NCBI GenBank assembly: GCA_029261675.1
Contig: JAJDBA010000240.1
Location: 1-14,330 of the forward strand
Reading direction: 5' to 3'
Source of the DNA: Nitrospinaceae bacterium
GTDB taxonomy: Bacteria; Nitrospinota; Nitrospinia; Nitrospinales; VA-1
DNA length: 14,330 bases
This document shows, piece by piece, positions 6,163 through 12,901 of this stretch. Position 1 is the stretch's first letter. Each line of letters opens with the position of its first letter. Under the pieces are notes generated by a model that had not been told where the DNA came from, made no database searches, and worked only from the letters and a program-made list of their open reading frames with translations. A program made the translations under genes and the position numbers.

Positions 6163-7635
6163 TTAATCAGGTCTTTTGAGCTCCATTTTTTTGATTTTTG
6201 AATGTAGGGTGGTGGGCCTCATTTCTAAAATTTCTGCTGCTCCATTAGAACCTGTAATTTTCCAGTCGCATTGATTTAAGGCATTTAATATATTTTGTCT
6301 GTCATGCAATTTCATTTCTTCTTCTGTAAGAATGCTGATATTGGTATTCCACTCTTTTGGGGTAATCGCTAAGTTCTTTCTCTTAACAATTTTTACGGTG
6401 TTCGATAGATTGAATAAAAGTTTTCCTGATTTAGATGTGATCATTGCACGTTCGATAACATTTTGTAACTCCCGGATATTTCCAGGCCAATCGTAACCTT
6501 GCAACTCCACCATGTTTGCTTTAGTCAGCTTTGGAAATGAGCGGTTTAGTTTTTTACCTATCAACTGCAAAAAGCTGGAGGCCAGTAAAGGTATATCCTC
6601 TTTTCGGTCGCGCAGGGGAGGGACTTCTATGGGAAAGACATTCAGGCGGTAGTAAAGGTCTTGGCGAAAATTTTTTGATTCCACTTCCTCTTTTAAAGAA
6701 CGGTTTGTCGCGGCAATGATGCGCACGTCTGCATGAAGTGTTTTTTCATCACCGATTCTTTCAAAGGTCCCTTCCTGTAATACTCGAAGAAGCTTGCTTT
6801 GAAGATCCAAAGGAACCTCGCCAATCTCATCTAGAAATAATGTGCCTCCATCAGCCAACGAGAATCTGCCCGCCCGGTCTTGGATAGCTCCTGTAAATGC
6901 ACCTTTCACGTGCCCGAAGAATTCGCTTTCATAGAGTTCTTTGGGGATGGAAGAACAATTCACTTTAATCATGGTCCGCTTCTTACGTGAGCTTCGATTA
7001 TGAATTTCTCGAGCCACCAGTTCTTTTCCTGTGCCCGATTCACCCGTAATAAGAACGTTTGCATCGGTAGGACCGACCATTTCGATTTGTCTTAAGATGG
7101 TTTCTAACGCTGGACTGTTACCAATAATATCTCCATAGGCTTGGGCATCCAGAACTTCTTCATTTAAGTAAGCATTCTCCAATTCCAATTTTTTTCGTAG
7201 CTGTAGAATTTCTTCTTCGGCCTGTTTTTTCTCTGTGATGTCTTTAAAGACAACAACCGCGCCTAACAATTTCATATTTTCCCAAATCGGTGTACTGATG
7301 TATTCGACAGAAAAAGAGGTTCCATCCTTTCGCCAAAAAACTTCTTCGGAAGTGTGAAATACTTCTCCCCTTCTAAAAGCGGCATAGATAGGGCATTTCT
7401 CTTGCGGATAATTCGTTCCATCTGCTCTAGAATGGTGAACCAACTTGTGCTGACAGTTTCCGATCATTTCCTCAGCCGAAAAACCGGTCATCTTCTCAGC
7501 CGCCGGATTGATAAAAGTTGTCCTTCCTTCCGAATCTAGGCCATAGATCCCCTCCCCAACAGATTCCAATATCAACTTGTTGAGGCGAAGGAGATCATTT
7601 GGTTTAGCTGGATCTATGTTGTCATTGGTTTTCAT
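6163..7635 (-). CDS. Sigma-54-dependent activator, PAS-AAA+-Fis
   Basis: A 490-residue enhancer-binding protein. A PAS domain (about 15-135) is followed by a helical linker (136-160), the AAA+ domain (about 168-400) and a C-terminal Fis-type helix-turn-helix (about 445-485, with G-A-A-E-I-L-x-M-R-P-T-T-L). The AAA+ core is complete: Walker A GESGTGKE (198-205), the sigma-54-contacting loop GAFTGA (245-250), Walker B TLFLDEIG (265-272), sensor I AATNR (308-312), arginine finger region FRQDLYYR (323-330) and sensor II WPGNIREL (383-390). With GAFTGA intact it should remodel sigma-54 RNA polymerase. The PAS domain holds Cys61, His63, His67, His68 and Cys81, which could bind a metal, heme or redox signal. 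It diverges from a five-gene cassette that has a -24/-12 promoter, its probable target. It has no receiver domain, so sensing is probably direct through PAS. Confidence 0.95.
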   Translation of the reverse strand: MKTNDNIDPAKPNDLLRLNKLILESVGEGIYGLDSEGRTTFINPAAEKMTGFSAEEMIGNCQHKLVHHSRADGTNYPQEKCPIYAAFRRGEVFHTSEEVFWRKDGTSFSVEYISTPIWENMKLLGAVVVFKDITEKKQAEEEILQLRKKLELENAYLNEEVLDAQAYGDIIGNSPALETILRQIEMVGPTDANVLITGESGTGKELVAREIHNRSSRKKRTMIKVNCSSIPKELYESEFFGHVKGAFTGAIQDRAGRFSLADGGTLFLDEIGEVPLDLQSKLLRVLQEGTFERIGDEKTLHADVRIIAATNRSLKEEVESKNFRQDLYYRLNVFPIEVPPLRDRKEDIPLLASSFLQLIGKKLNRSFPKLTKANMVELQGYDWPGNIRELQNVIERAMITSKSGKLLFNLSNTVKIVKRKNLAITPKEWNTNISILTEEEMKLHDRQNILNALNQCDWKITGSNGAAEILEMRPTTLHSKIKKMELKRPD

Positions 7636-7669
7636 GTGCTCAGTTTACCAAAAATAATGAAAATTCGTC

Positions 7670-7701
7670 ACGAAATTTAGCTATTAACGAAATTTAGTTA
7701 A
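7670..7701. promoter_or_regulatory. Candidate activator-binding site (UAS) for the sigma-54 cassette
   Basis: An 11-bp direct repeat, ACGAAATTTAG, occurs at 7670-7680 and 7687-7697 (17 bp apart). The second copy is embedded in the dyad TTAAC-N8-GTTAA (7684-7701). This lies about 93-125 bp upstream of the predicted sigma-54 start, a usual distance for enhancer-binding proteins, and 35-66 bp upstream of the activator's own ATG, so it could also serve autoregulation. Assignment to this activator is inferred from position. Confidence 0.5.
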
Positions 7702-7768
7702 AAAATAAGGCGCATGTTTAGTCGATAAAACTCTTTATAAATAGATGTTTAAGGTCAATTTGAATGCT

Positions 7769-7784
7769 TGGCACAGAAAATGCT
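7769..7784 (+). promoter_or_regulatory. Sigma-54 (-24/-12) promoter
   Basis: TGGCAC, then 6 nt, then TGCT: GG at 7770-7771 and GC at 7782-7783 have the required 10-bp gap. The consensus is TGGCACG-N4-TTGCW; only the seventh base and the first T of TTGC differ. Transcription should start near 7795, giving a leader of about 57 nt before the dsrE-like ATG. It sits beside a gene for a sigma-54 activator. Confidence 0.88.
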
Positions 7785-7790
7785 CTGTGC
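7771..7790. repeat. Perfect inverted repeat overlapping the sigma-54 promoter
   Basis: GCACAGA (7771-7777) and TCTGTGC (7784-7790) are perfect 7-bp arms around 6 nt, covering the promoter from -24 past -12. It may be an operator for a repressor that competes with sigma-54, or a leader-proximal coincidence built on the GCAC and TGC boxes of the promoter. It is mostly upstream of the start site, so an RNA hairpin role is unlikely. Confidence 0.55.
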
Positions 7791-7851
7791 ATTGTTAAGA
7801 GTCGAACTGATTATCGGCTTAACTTTAAACCAAATTAACGAGGAAACAAAA

Positions 7852-8214
7852 ATGAAAACTGCAATCGCAATCATGTCAGACCCCAAAAACGGATCAGAAG
7901 AATCTTTAGGGCGGGTATTCAATGCTTTGGCCGCTGCATACGATTTTAAAAATGCGGGTCAAGATGTATCAATTTTCTTTCAAGGAGCGGGAACGAGATG
8001 GCCTGAAGTTTTAGAAGCGGAGGATCACCCTGCGCATGAATTGTTTGAGGCTGTGTCAGACAAAATTCAGGGGATTTCCTGTGCCTGTGCAGATGTTTTC
8101 GGAGCGAACACTTCAGGTTATGACTTGATTAAAGATAATGCTGTCCCGAAAACAACGGGTGTTACGAGTTTCGTCAAATTGCAGGAACAGGGATTTAACG
8201 TACTCACATTCTAA
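7852..8214 (+). CDS. DsrE-family protein
   Basis: A 120-residue protein of the DsrE/DsrF-like fold, small cytosolic proteins that often carry persulfide on a cysteine in sulfur trafficking. It opens with a beta strand (KTAIAIMSDP), has the hydrophobic strand D-V-S-I-F-F-Q-G-A-G (38-47), and shows the family-typical I-S-C-A-C-A-D-V-F (75-83), with Cys77 and Cys79 near the usual active-site position. The start is ATG 7852 with AGGA 7 nt upstream. An in-frame extension back to 7768 would begin inside the sigma-54 promoter and cannot be translated from it. It is first in the cassette. No DsrF, DsrH, TusA or rhodanese partner is present, so a sulfur-relay role is only one possibility; stress-linked DsrE-like proteins in similar redox cassettes are another. 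Confidence 0.88.
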   Translation: MKTAIAIMSDPKNGSEESLGRVFNALAAAYDFKNAGQDVSIFFQGAGTRWPEVLEAEDHPAHELFEAVSDKIQGISCACADVFGANTSGYDLIKDNAVPKTTGVTSFVKLQEQGFNVLTF

Positions 8215-8224
8215 AACCAATGAA

Positions 8225-8261
8225 TCCTCCGCCTTGAGAGGGGAGGACTATGTGATTTTTT
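8225..8261 (+). promoter_or_regulatory. Intra-operon hairpin, possible attenuator or mRNA stability element
   Basis: TCCTCC (8225-8230) pairs with GGAGGA (8242-8247) over an 11-nt loop, and six T follow at 8256-8261 after an 8-nt gap. The gap makes it a poor intrinsic terminator, so partial read-through or 3'-end protection of the dsrE-like mRNA would give more of the first product. The GGAGG in the 3' arm is not placed to serve the next ATG at 8278. Confidence 0.4.
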
Positions 8262-8277
8262 ATAAGGGAACCAGATC

Positions 8278-8853
8278 ATGGCAAATAATTTTATGGATTT
8301 CGCGTTTAACGATAGTGTGCGGAAAGTTCAGGAACAATATGGAACTAGAGCTCCCTATCAAAAGATGGAGAGCAAGAAGAATTTTCGTAATAACTTAACC
8401 TGGCAGGAGAAAAGTTATATCAAAAATCGAGATAGTTTTTATATGTCTTCGGTGGGGGAAAATGGTTGGCCCTATATGCAGTTTCGCGGTGGACCCAAAG
8501 GATTTTTAAAAGTCATCGACACGAATGTTTTGGCATTCGCGGATTTTCAAGGGAATGGACAATATATCAGCACCGGAAATATTAATGCCACGAAAAAAAC
8601 GGTTCTATTTTTTATGGATTACACGAAGCAACAAAGATTGAAAATATGGGCAGGGGCTGAAGTGCTCCACGCTAACGATCATCCTGAGTTGTTGGAAAAA
8701 CTTGAAATACCAGGTTATGAAGCAACTGTGGAACGAATTTTTATTTTCAACGTTCATGCGTTCGATTGGAATTGCCCACAACATATAACACCCCGCTACA
8801 CAAAAGAAGAAATTGAAAAGGGTTTGGTTAATTTAGATCAGATTCTTATTTAG
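8278..8853 (+). CDS. Pyridoxamine 5'-phosphate oxidase-like flavin split-barrel protein
   Basis: A 191-residue member of the PNPOx-like FMN-binding split-barrel superfamily (COG3576 type). The order is F-Y-M-S-S-V-G-E-N-G-W-P-Y (54-66), the RGGPKGFLKVI strand-turn (70-80), FADFQGNGQYISTGN (87-101, a typical flavin/phosphate region), F-F-M-D-Y (111-115) and a C-terminal NCPQHITPRY (165-174) common to this subgroup. Family members bind FMN or related cofactors and reduce or oxidise small molecules; the substrate here is unknown, and PNP oxidase activity should not be assumed. AAGGGA lies 8 nt before the ATG. It is second in the sigma-54 cassette, 63 bp after the dsrE-like gene with a hairpin between. 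DsrE, PNPOx-like and DUF1348 proteins make a consistent group here. Confidence 0.9.
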   Translation: MANNFMDFAFNDSVRKVQEQYGTRAPYQKMESKKNFRNNLTWQEKSYIKNRDSFYMSSVGENGWPYMQFRGGPKGFLKVIDTNVLAFADFQGNGQYISTGNINATKKTVLFFMDYTKQQRLKIWAGAEVLHANDHPELLEKLEIPGYEATVERIFIFNVHAFDWNCPQHITPRYTKEEIEKGLVNLDQILI

Positions 8854-8881
8854 ACTACTAAATAAAATTAGGAGAAGGACC

Positions 8882-9352
8882 ATGATGATTGACAGACCTC
8901 CATTGCCACCTTTTACCGCTGAAAGTGCGAAGAAAAAAGTTCGGCTTGCAGAAGATGGTTGGAATAGCCGCAACCCTGAGAAGGTTTCTTTAGCCTATAC
9001 TGCAGACACCCAATGGCGGAACCGCTCTACTTTCGTTAATGGACGTGATGATGTGGTAAAATTCTTGAGAGGTAAATGGGAAAAGGAACTTGAATATCGT
9101 TTGATTAAAGAGTTATGGGCATTTGAAGGGAATCGTATTGGCGTTCGTTATGCTTACGAATGGCATGATGATAGTGGAAATTGGTTTCGTTCCTACGGCA
9201 ATGAGAATTGGGAGTTTAATGAGCATGGCCTCATGAAAAACCGTTATGCTTGTATAAATGACCTTCCGATTAATGAATCCGAGCGTAAATTTCTTTGGCC
9301 GCAGGGTCGTAGGCCCGACGACCACCCATCTCTTAGTGAGTTAGGGTTTTGA
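8882..9352 (+). CDS. DUF1348 protein, NTF2-like superfamily
   Basis: A 156-residue protein matching the DUF1348 (SnoaL/NTF2-like) pattern: P-P-L-P-P-F-T at the start, a helix with E-D-G-W-N-S-R-N-P-E-K-V (24-35), then Y-T-A-D-T-Q-W-R-N-R (39-48), F-L-R-G-K-W-E-K-E-L-E-Y-R (61-73), A-Y-E-W-H-D (90-95) and the tail W-P-Q-G-R-R-P-D-D-H-P (139-149). The fold is a cone-shaped alpha+beta barrel that usually forms a small-molecule pocket. No catalytic role is established for this family to my knowledge. AGGAG at 8870-8874 gives good spacing to either of two adjacent ATG codons. The gap to the preceding gene is 28 bp, so co-transcription is likely. Confidence 0.9.
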   Translation: MMIDRPPLPPFTAESAKKKVRLAEDGWNSRNPEKVSLAYTADTQWRNRSTFVNGRDDVVKFLRGKWEKELEYRLIKELWAFEGNRIGVRYAYEWHDDSGNWFRSYGNENWEFNEHGLMKNRYACINDLPINESERKFLWPQGRRPDDHPSLSELGF

Positions 9353-9432
9353 AATCGGATAGAGGGTGCACTTTATAAAATTAGTTTGAATTAAAATATT
9401 TTTTTACGCTTTACTCAATAAAGGGAAAATTT

Positions 9433-10038
9433 ATGGAAACATTTGATGCTATTTACCAACGTCGCTCCATCAAGGAGTATGATCCGGAGCATAAGTTATC
9501 GCCTGAAGAAGAAACAAAAATTCTTGAAGCAGCAATACAGGCTCCGACTAGTTTCAACATACAGCATTGGCGTTTTGTTATTGTTCGCGACCCTGAGCTT
9601 CGTCAGAAGATTCGAAAAGAATTGGGCAACGATCAAGCTCAAATGACAGATGCTTCTCTTCTTATTATCATGACTGCAGACACCAATGCATGGAAGAAAA
9701 ACCCTGAACGCTACTGGAAAAATGCACCCAAGGATGTGGCGGACTTGCTGGTAAATTGGATGGGGCCTTTCCACGAAGGACGTGAATGGTTGCAACGCGA
9801 TGAGGCGCAACGATCCATTGGTATGGCGATGCAAACTTTGATGTTGGCGGCAAAGTCTATGGGTTATGAATCTTGCCCGATGATCGGTTTTGATATTGAA
9901 AAAGTTGCGGAACTAATCAACTTGCCTGAAGATCATGTTATGGGGGCGATGGTGGCGATAGGTAAAGGAACAAAAGACGCTTGGCCAAAGCCGGGCCAAT
10001 TGCCTTTGAGTGAAGTCGTCGTTGAAAATAGTTTTTGA
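9433..10038 (+). CDS. Nitroreductase-family FMN oxidoreductase
   Basis: A 201-residue member of the nitroreductase fold. The FMN-phosphate motif RRSIKEY (10-16) opens the protein, APTSFNIQHWRF (37-48) supplies the flavin-contacting Ser/Asn/Gln segment, and the C-terminal half has I-G-M-A-M-Q-T-L-M-L-A-A (helix, about 128-139) followed by G-Y-E-S-C-P-M-I-G-F-D. These enzymes are cytosolic dimers that use NAD(P)H to reduce nitro groups, quinones, enones or other electrophiles. The substrate cannot be read from the sequence. AAAGGG precedes the ATG. An 80-bp AT-rich gap separates it from the DUF1348 gene, longer than the other gaps in the cassette, so a secondary promoter is possible, but none is clear and no terminator is seen. 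It is the fourth gene of the probable unit. Confidence 0.93.
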   Translation: METFDAIYQRRSIKEYDPEHKLSPEEETKILEAAIQAPTSFNIQHWRFVIVRDPELRQKIRKELGNDQAQMTDASLLIIMTADTNAWKKNPERYWKNAPKDVADLLVNWMGPFHEGREWLQRDEAQRSIGMAMQTLMLAAKSMGYESCPMIGFDIEKVAELINLPEDHVMGAMVAIGKGTKDAWPKPGQLPLSEVVVENSF

Positions 10039-10050
10039 CGTAAAACATTA

Positions 10051-10060
10051 GAATGCATTC
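10051..10060. repeat. Perfect 10-bp palindrome between nitroreductase and alcohol dehydrogenase genes
   Basis: GAATGCATTC lies 36 bp before the dehydrogenase ATG. It could be an operator, but palindromes this short occur by chance and no promoter is evident next to it. Confidence 0.2.
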
Positions 10061-10096
10061 ATTGCTTTGCTTGAAACTTTTCTGCGGAGAAAAAAT

Positions 10097-11110
10097 ATGA
10101 CCCTTGTTCGCGCATATGCTGCCAATAAAGCCAGCGGTATTTTAGAATCCTTCGAATATGAGTTGGGGGCATTGAGTCCAACGGATATTGATATTTCTGT
10201 GGAGTCATGTGGTATCTGCCACAGTGATCTAAGTATGCTCAACAATGACTGGGGAATGACACAATACCCTTTTGTTCCGGGGCATGAGGTAATAGGAAAA
10301 GTTTCTTCCATAGGAGAATATGTTTCTCATGTGGCGATAGGTGACCGAGTAGGATTGGGTTGGCATGCGGGATACTGTATGACATGCGATCAATGTTTAG
10401 GAGGGCATCATAATATGTGTGCAGATGCTTCCGCTACGATTGTTGGCAGGCATGGGGGTTTTGCTGATACGGTGCGTGCCCAGGGCCCCAGTGTATTTAA
10501 AATACCAGAAGGACTTAATGTGCAAGCCGCAGGTCCGTTGCTTTGCGGCGGAATCACTATGTTTAATTCCTTAGTGCAGCTCAACATTTCGCCAACGGCA
10601 AGTGTTGGAGTTATAGGAATTGGTGGACTGGGACATTTGGCTTTAAAATACGCGCGAGCATGGGGATGTCATGTGACTGCATTTACCTCAAGTAAATTAA
10701 AAGAAAAAGAAGCTCTAGAGTTGGGAGCGACTGAAACTATCAACTCGCGAGATCCTGAAGCGATAAAAGCTGTTGCAGGTCGATTCGATTTAATTTTGTC
10801 GACCGTGAATGTCCAATTGGATTGGAATACTTATCTGGAAGCTCTTAAGCCAAGAGGTCGTTTGCATATGCTGGGTGTAGTTCCAGAACCGCTGGATTTG
10901 AGTGTCGTCCCAATGTTGTTTGGTCAGCGTTCAGTAGGTTCTTCACCTGTTGGAAGCCCTGCGACTATTAGAAAGATGCTTGAGTTCTCATCTCGGCATG
11001 ATATTAATCCAGTCACCGAACACTTTCCCATGAGCAAAGTAAATGATGCCATGGAGCATCTTCGTCAGGGAAAAGCAAAGTATCGAATAGTTTTAGATAA
11101 CGAAGGTTGA
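10097..11110 (+). CDS. Zinc-dependent NADP(H) alcohol dehydrogenase, YahK/CAD-like
   Basis: A 337-residue medium-chain dehydrogenase. Catalytic zinc ligands are Cys41 (in SCGICHSD), His63 (PGHE) and Cys150 (LLCGG). Structural zinc ligands are Cys94, Cys97, Cys100 and Cys108, all present. The Rossmann glycine motif is GIGGLGH (174-180), and S-S-K after the second strand fits NADP preference as in YahK and cinnamyl-alcohol-dehydrogenase-like enzymes, which reduce a broad range of aldehydes. The start chosen is ATG 10097 with GGAGA 6 nt upstream. A TTG 10 codons earlier adds an unconserved stretch containing this Shine-Dalgarno and is rejected. It is last in the plus-strand cassette, 58 bp after the nitroreductase. 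Together they suggest reductive detoxification of reactive carbonyls or nitro compounds, which is inference. Confidence 0.94.
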   Translation: MTLVRAYAANKASGILESFEYELGALSPTDIDISVESCGICHSDLSMLNNDWGMTQYPFVPGHEVIGKVSSIGEYVSHVAIGDRVGLGWHAGYCMTCDQCLGGHHNMCADASATIVGRHGGFADTVRAQGPSVFKIPEGLNVQAAGPLLCGGITMFNSLVQLNISPTASVGVIGIGGLGHLALKYARAWGCHVTAFTSSKLKEKEALELGATETINSRDPEAIKAVAGRFDLILSTVNVQLDWNTYLEALKPRGRLHMLGVVPEPLDLSVVPMLFGQRSVGSSPVGSPATIRKMLEFSSRHDINPVTEHFPMSKVNDAMEHLRQGKAKYRIVLDNEG

Positions 11111-11177
11111 TGTTCTTTTTCTTATTCAAGTAAAAAGCTGATGGTGTTTTTTTTGTTTTGGGGATTTTGTCCAATCA

Positions 11178-11199
11178 CCTGCGGCGGTTCGCCGCTAGG
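11178..11199. terminator. GC-rich hairpin between convergent genes, weak terminator candidate
   Basis: GCGGCG (11181-11186) and CGCCGC (11190-11195) form a 6-bp stem with a 3-nt loop, extended by CCT/AGG past one bulged T. It overlaps the stop codon of the short-chain dehydrogenase gene. Neither strand has a U-run directly after the stem, although a run of eight T lies about 30 bp earlier on the plus strand. It may stop or stabilise both convergent transcripts. Confidence 0.4.
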
Positions 11200-11953
11200 G
11201 CATTAGGGCGCCATTATTGATGTCGATAGTTTGCCCGGTAAATGAAGTTTGTTGTTCGGAGAACAGGTAGCCGATAAATTGCGCGACTTCTTCCGGCTCT
11301 GACATCTTACCAAGCGGTACCTGTTTCATCGCTTCCTGATAAGCTTGTTCTTTGGTGATTTTTAAAGCATCGGCAAAACCTTCTATTCCTTCCTGAGCCA
11401 TATCCGTATTGACCCAGCCGGGACAAAGCGCGTTGACCAGAATTTTTTCGCCACTGTGCTCGGCGGCAAGGGATCGAGTAAGCCCGAGTAACCCAGCTTT
11501 AGAAGCACAATATGCTGAATAACCCGGCACGCCCAGCCTTGCCAGAATGGATGAAAGGATCACTACTTTTTTAAAAGGAGCATCATCTTTTTTAAGGTAA
11601 GGCAGACATTCTTGAACGGTTTGATAAGTGCCCGTCAAATTGGTGTCGATGACTTCCCGCCAGCGATCATTTTCTCCGTAAGTGTTTTCACCGCCTATCC
11701 CTGCATTGGCTACCAGCCCGTGTAAGGATTCCACATTATGTTTCTTTAAAGCAGATTGCACATCTCCCACTTTACGTATATCGCAGGAATGTGTTGAATG
11801 GTTGGAAGGGTTTTGCAGGTTCGCTTTTGTTTCTTCCAGCTTGTCGAGGTTGCGACCACAGAGGATCAGGGTATGCCCCTGACTTGCAAGTGTTTCAGCG
11901 ATGCTGCGACCGATTCCTGTGCCGGCTCCTGTAATAAGAACAAGTTTTGACAT
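11195..11953 (-). CDS. Short-chain dehydrogenase/reductase, classical type
   Basis: A 252-residue classical SDR with the cofactor motif TGAGTGIG (8-15), Asn-Ala-Gly at 83-85, the active-site Ser135 (ILSS), and Tyr148-x-x-x-Lys152 in YCASK. Asn105 completes the usual tetrad. The C-terminus ends with TGQTIDINNGALMP, like FabG-type reductases. Arg34 after the second beta strand (CGRN) suggests NADP(H). The family covers 3-oxoacyl reductases, sugar and steroid dehydrogenases and others, so the substrate is unknown. It follows the SirB1-like gene by 9 bp on the same strand, so the two are likely one transcript. It converges with the alcohol dehydrogenase gene. Confidence 0.92.
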   Translation of the reverse strand: MSKLVLITGAGTGIGRSIAETLASQGHTLILCGRNLDKLEETKANLQNPSNHSTHSCDIRKVGDVQSALKKHNVESLHGLVANAGIGGENTYGENDRWREVIDTNLTGTYQTVQECLPYLKKDDAPFKKVVILSSILARLGVPGYSAYCASKAGLLGLTRSLAAEHSGEKILVNALCPGWVNTDMAQEGIEGFADALKITKEQAYQEAMKQVPLGKMSEPEEVAQFIGYLFSEQQTSFTGQTIDINNGALMP

Positions 11954-11962
11954 GGTAAGTTT

Positions 11963-12847
11963 TTAACGGGTTCTTTCAGATTGCTGGTTCCTAGATGGAT
12001 TCAGCAGAATTTTTATATATTCAGTGAGTGTCTCAGCTTTTTTTATTTCGTTCGAGTTTTTATAAACCTGTATCAGGTTGTTAAGCATGCGGATAAGAGT
12101 TTCTCGTTGTGTTGCTTGCGATAAAAAATGCTCTTCAAAAGAATGGCCGAATTGTTCAACAATCTGAATACATTCTTTTTTTGTCAGTAGACGGCCTTGA
12201 TGGAAAGGATCAAAATAGATCGGTTCGACAGGTAAACTATATTTCACAATATAGTGACCGGGCATTCCTACACCCACGATTGGTAAATTCAATCGCTTTG
12301 CCAGTAAAACGCATATTGCTGAAAGAGTAATGGGCAAACCCGTTTGATTGTCTAAAACTTTATTGATGAAGCTATTGTCTGGATTCTGGTAGTCGTCTTT
12401 GTTGCCTTTGAACCCTTTTTGTTGGAAAAGAAAATGCGTGAAGGACGCAACGATTTCGGGTGGTTCGGCTTCAGGATTTAAAGTGTCAGCAAATTTTTGG
12501 GCTAGATCATCGATTTTTTGGCGGCATTCTTCCGGATCTGAATCGGGGTAGCCGAATTCCATAATCAGCATCATTCCGGTTTCAAGATCTATGTCTTGAC
12601 CTAATCCCTTTTGTGCAAGTTGCCTGAATTTTTCACCAAGTTTTTGCGGAAGAATATTCTGAATCACTGCATTAGCTTGGATACGCAGATCATCATCGTC
12701 GCCGCGAGTGGCTATTTCCAAGAAGGGTAGGGCATCCTCACCCAATTCGACCAGTTGATCGCGAACGCGGCTCCTGACAAACTCATCTCGGTCAGTCAAT
12801 AACTTGATGAGGGAGGAAATCTGACCTAAGGCTTTGTTATGTTCCAT
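11963..12847 (-). CDS. SirB1-family transglutaminase-like protein
   Basis: A 294-residue protein. Residues 1-70 look like HEAT-type helices (LLTDRDEFVRSRVRDQLVELG). A SirB1/transglutaminase-like core spans about 85-240 with the family signature N-S-F-I-N-K-V-L (158-165), G-L-P-I-T-L-S (170-176), G-V-G-M-P-G-H-Y (192-199) and Y-F-D-P-F (211-215). Residues 245-285 form TPR-like helices. His198 and Asp213 match transglutaminase triad positions, but where a nucleophilic Cys would be expected the sequence has Thr/Ser (174-176), as I recall for much of this family, so it is probably non-catalytic or uses a different mechanism. Function of the family is poorly known. It starts just after the peroxiredoxin terminator. 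Confidence 0.86.
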   Translation of the reverse strand: MEHNKALGQISSLIKLLTDRDEFVRSRVRDQLVELGEDALPFLEIATRGDDDDLRIQANAVIQNILPQKLGEKFRQLAQKGLGQDIDLETGMMLIMEFGYPDSDPEECRQKIDDLAQKFADTLNPEAEPPEIVASFTHFLFQQKGFKGNKDDYQNPDNSFINKVLDNQTGLPITLSAICVLLAKRLNLPIVGVGMPGHYIVKYSLPVEPIYFDPFHQGRLLTKKECIQIVEQFGHSFEEHFLSQATQRETLIRMLNNLIQVYKNSNEIKKAETLTEYIKILLNPSRNQQSERTR

Positions 12848-12854
12848 TGGAATT

Positions 12855-12901
12855 AAATAAAAAAGCCCGGTACAGGCGGCAGTCTGCCGCCTGCACAGGC
12901 T
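12855..12901 (-). terminator. Strong intrinsic terminator after the peroxiredoxin gene
   Basis: On the minus strand CAGGCGGCAG (12893-12884), one base, CTGCCGCCTG (12882-12873), perfect 10-bp arms, realistically an 8-bp stem with a 5-nt loop. Outer AGCC/GGCT (12901-12898 and 12867-12864) extends it across an internal loop, and TTTTTT-A-TTT follows. It ends 8 bp before the ATG of the SirB1-like gene, so it would uncouple that gene from peroxiredoxin expression unless read-through occurs. Confidence 0.85.

Noticed and set aside
7700..7768. IHF site between the enhancer and the sigma-54 promoter
   Set aside because: The only candidate (GGTCAA with AAT) misses the TTR half and the first two bases of the consensus.
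7811..7818. Perfect GCCGATAA on the minus strand, as in sigma-28 -10 boxes
   Set aside because: The -35 at correct spacing (TAATTTGG) matches only 4 of 8, and the site lies in the leader of the opposite gene. One such 8-mer is expected by chance about every second window of this size.
7768..7851. N-terminal extension of the DsrE-like gene
   Set aside because: It starts inside the -24/-12 promoter, upstream of the expected mRNA start, whereas ATG 7852 has a good Shine-Dalgarno and the family's normal first strand.
10067..10096. TTG start for the alcohol dehydrogenase
   Set aside because: The extension contains the Shine-Dalgarno of ATG 10097 and has no family similarity.
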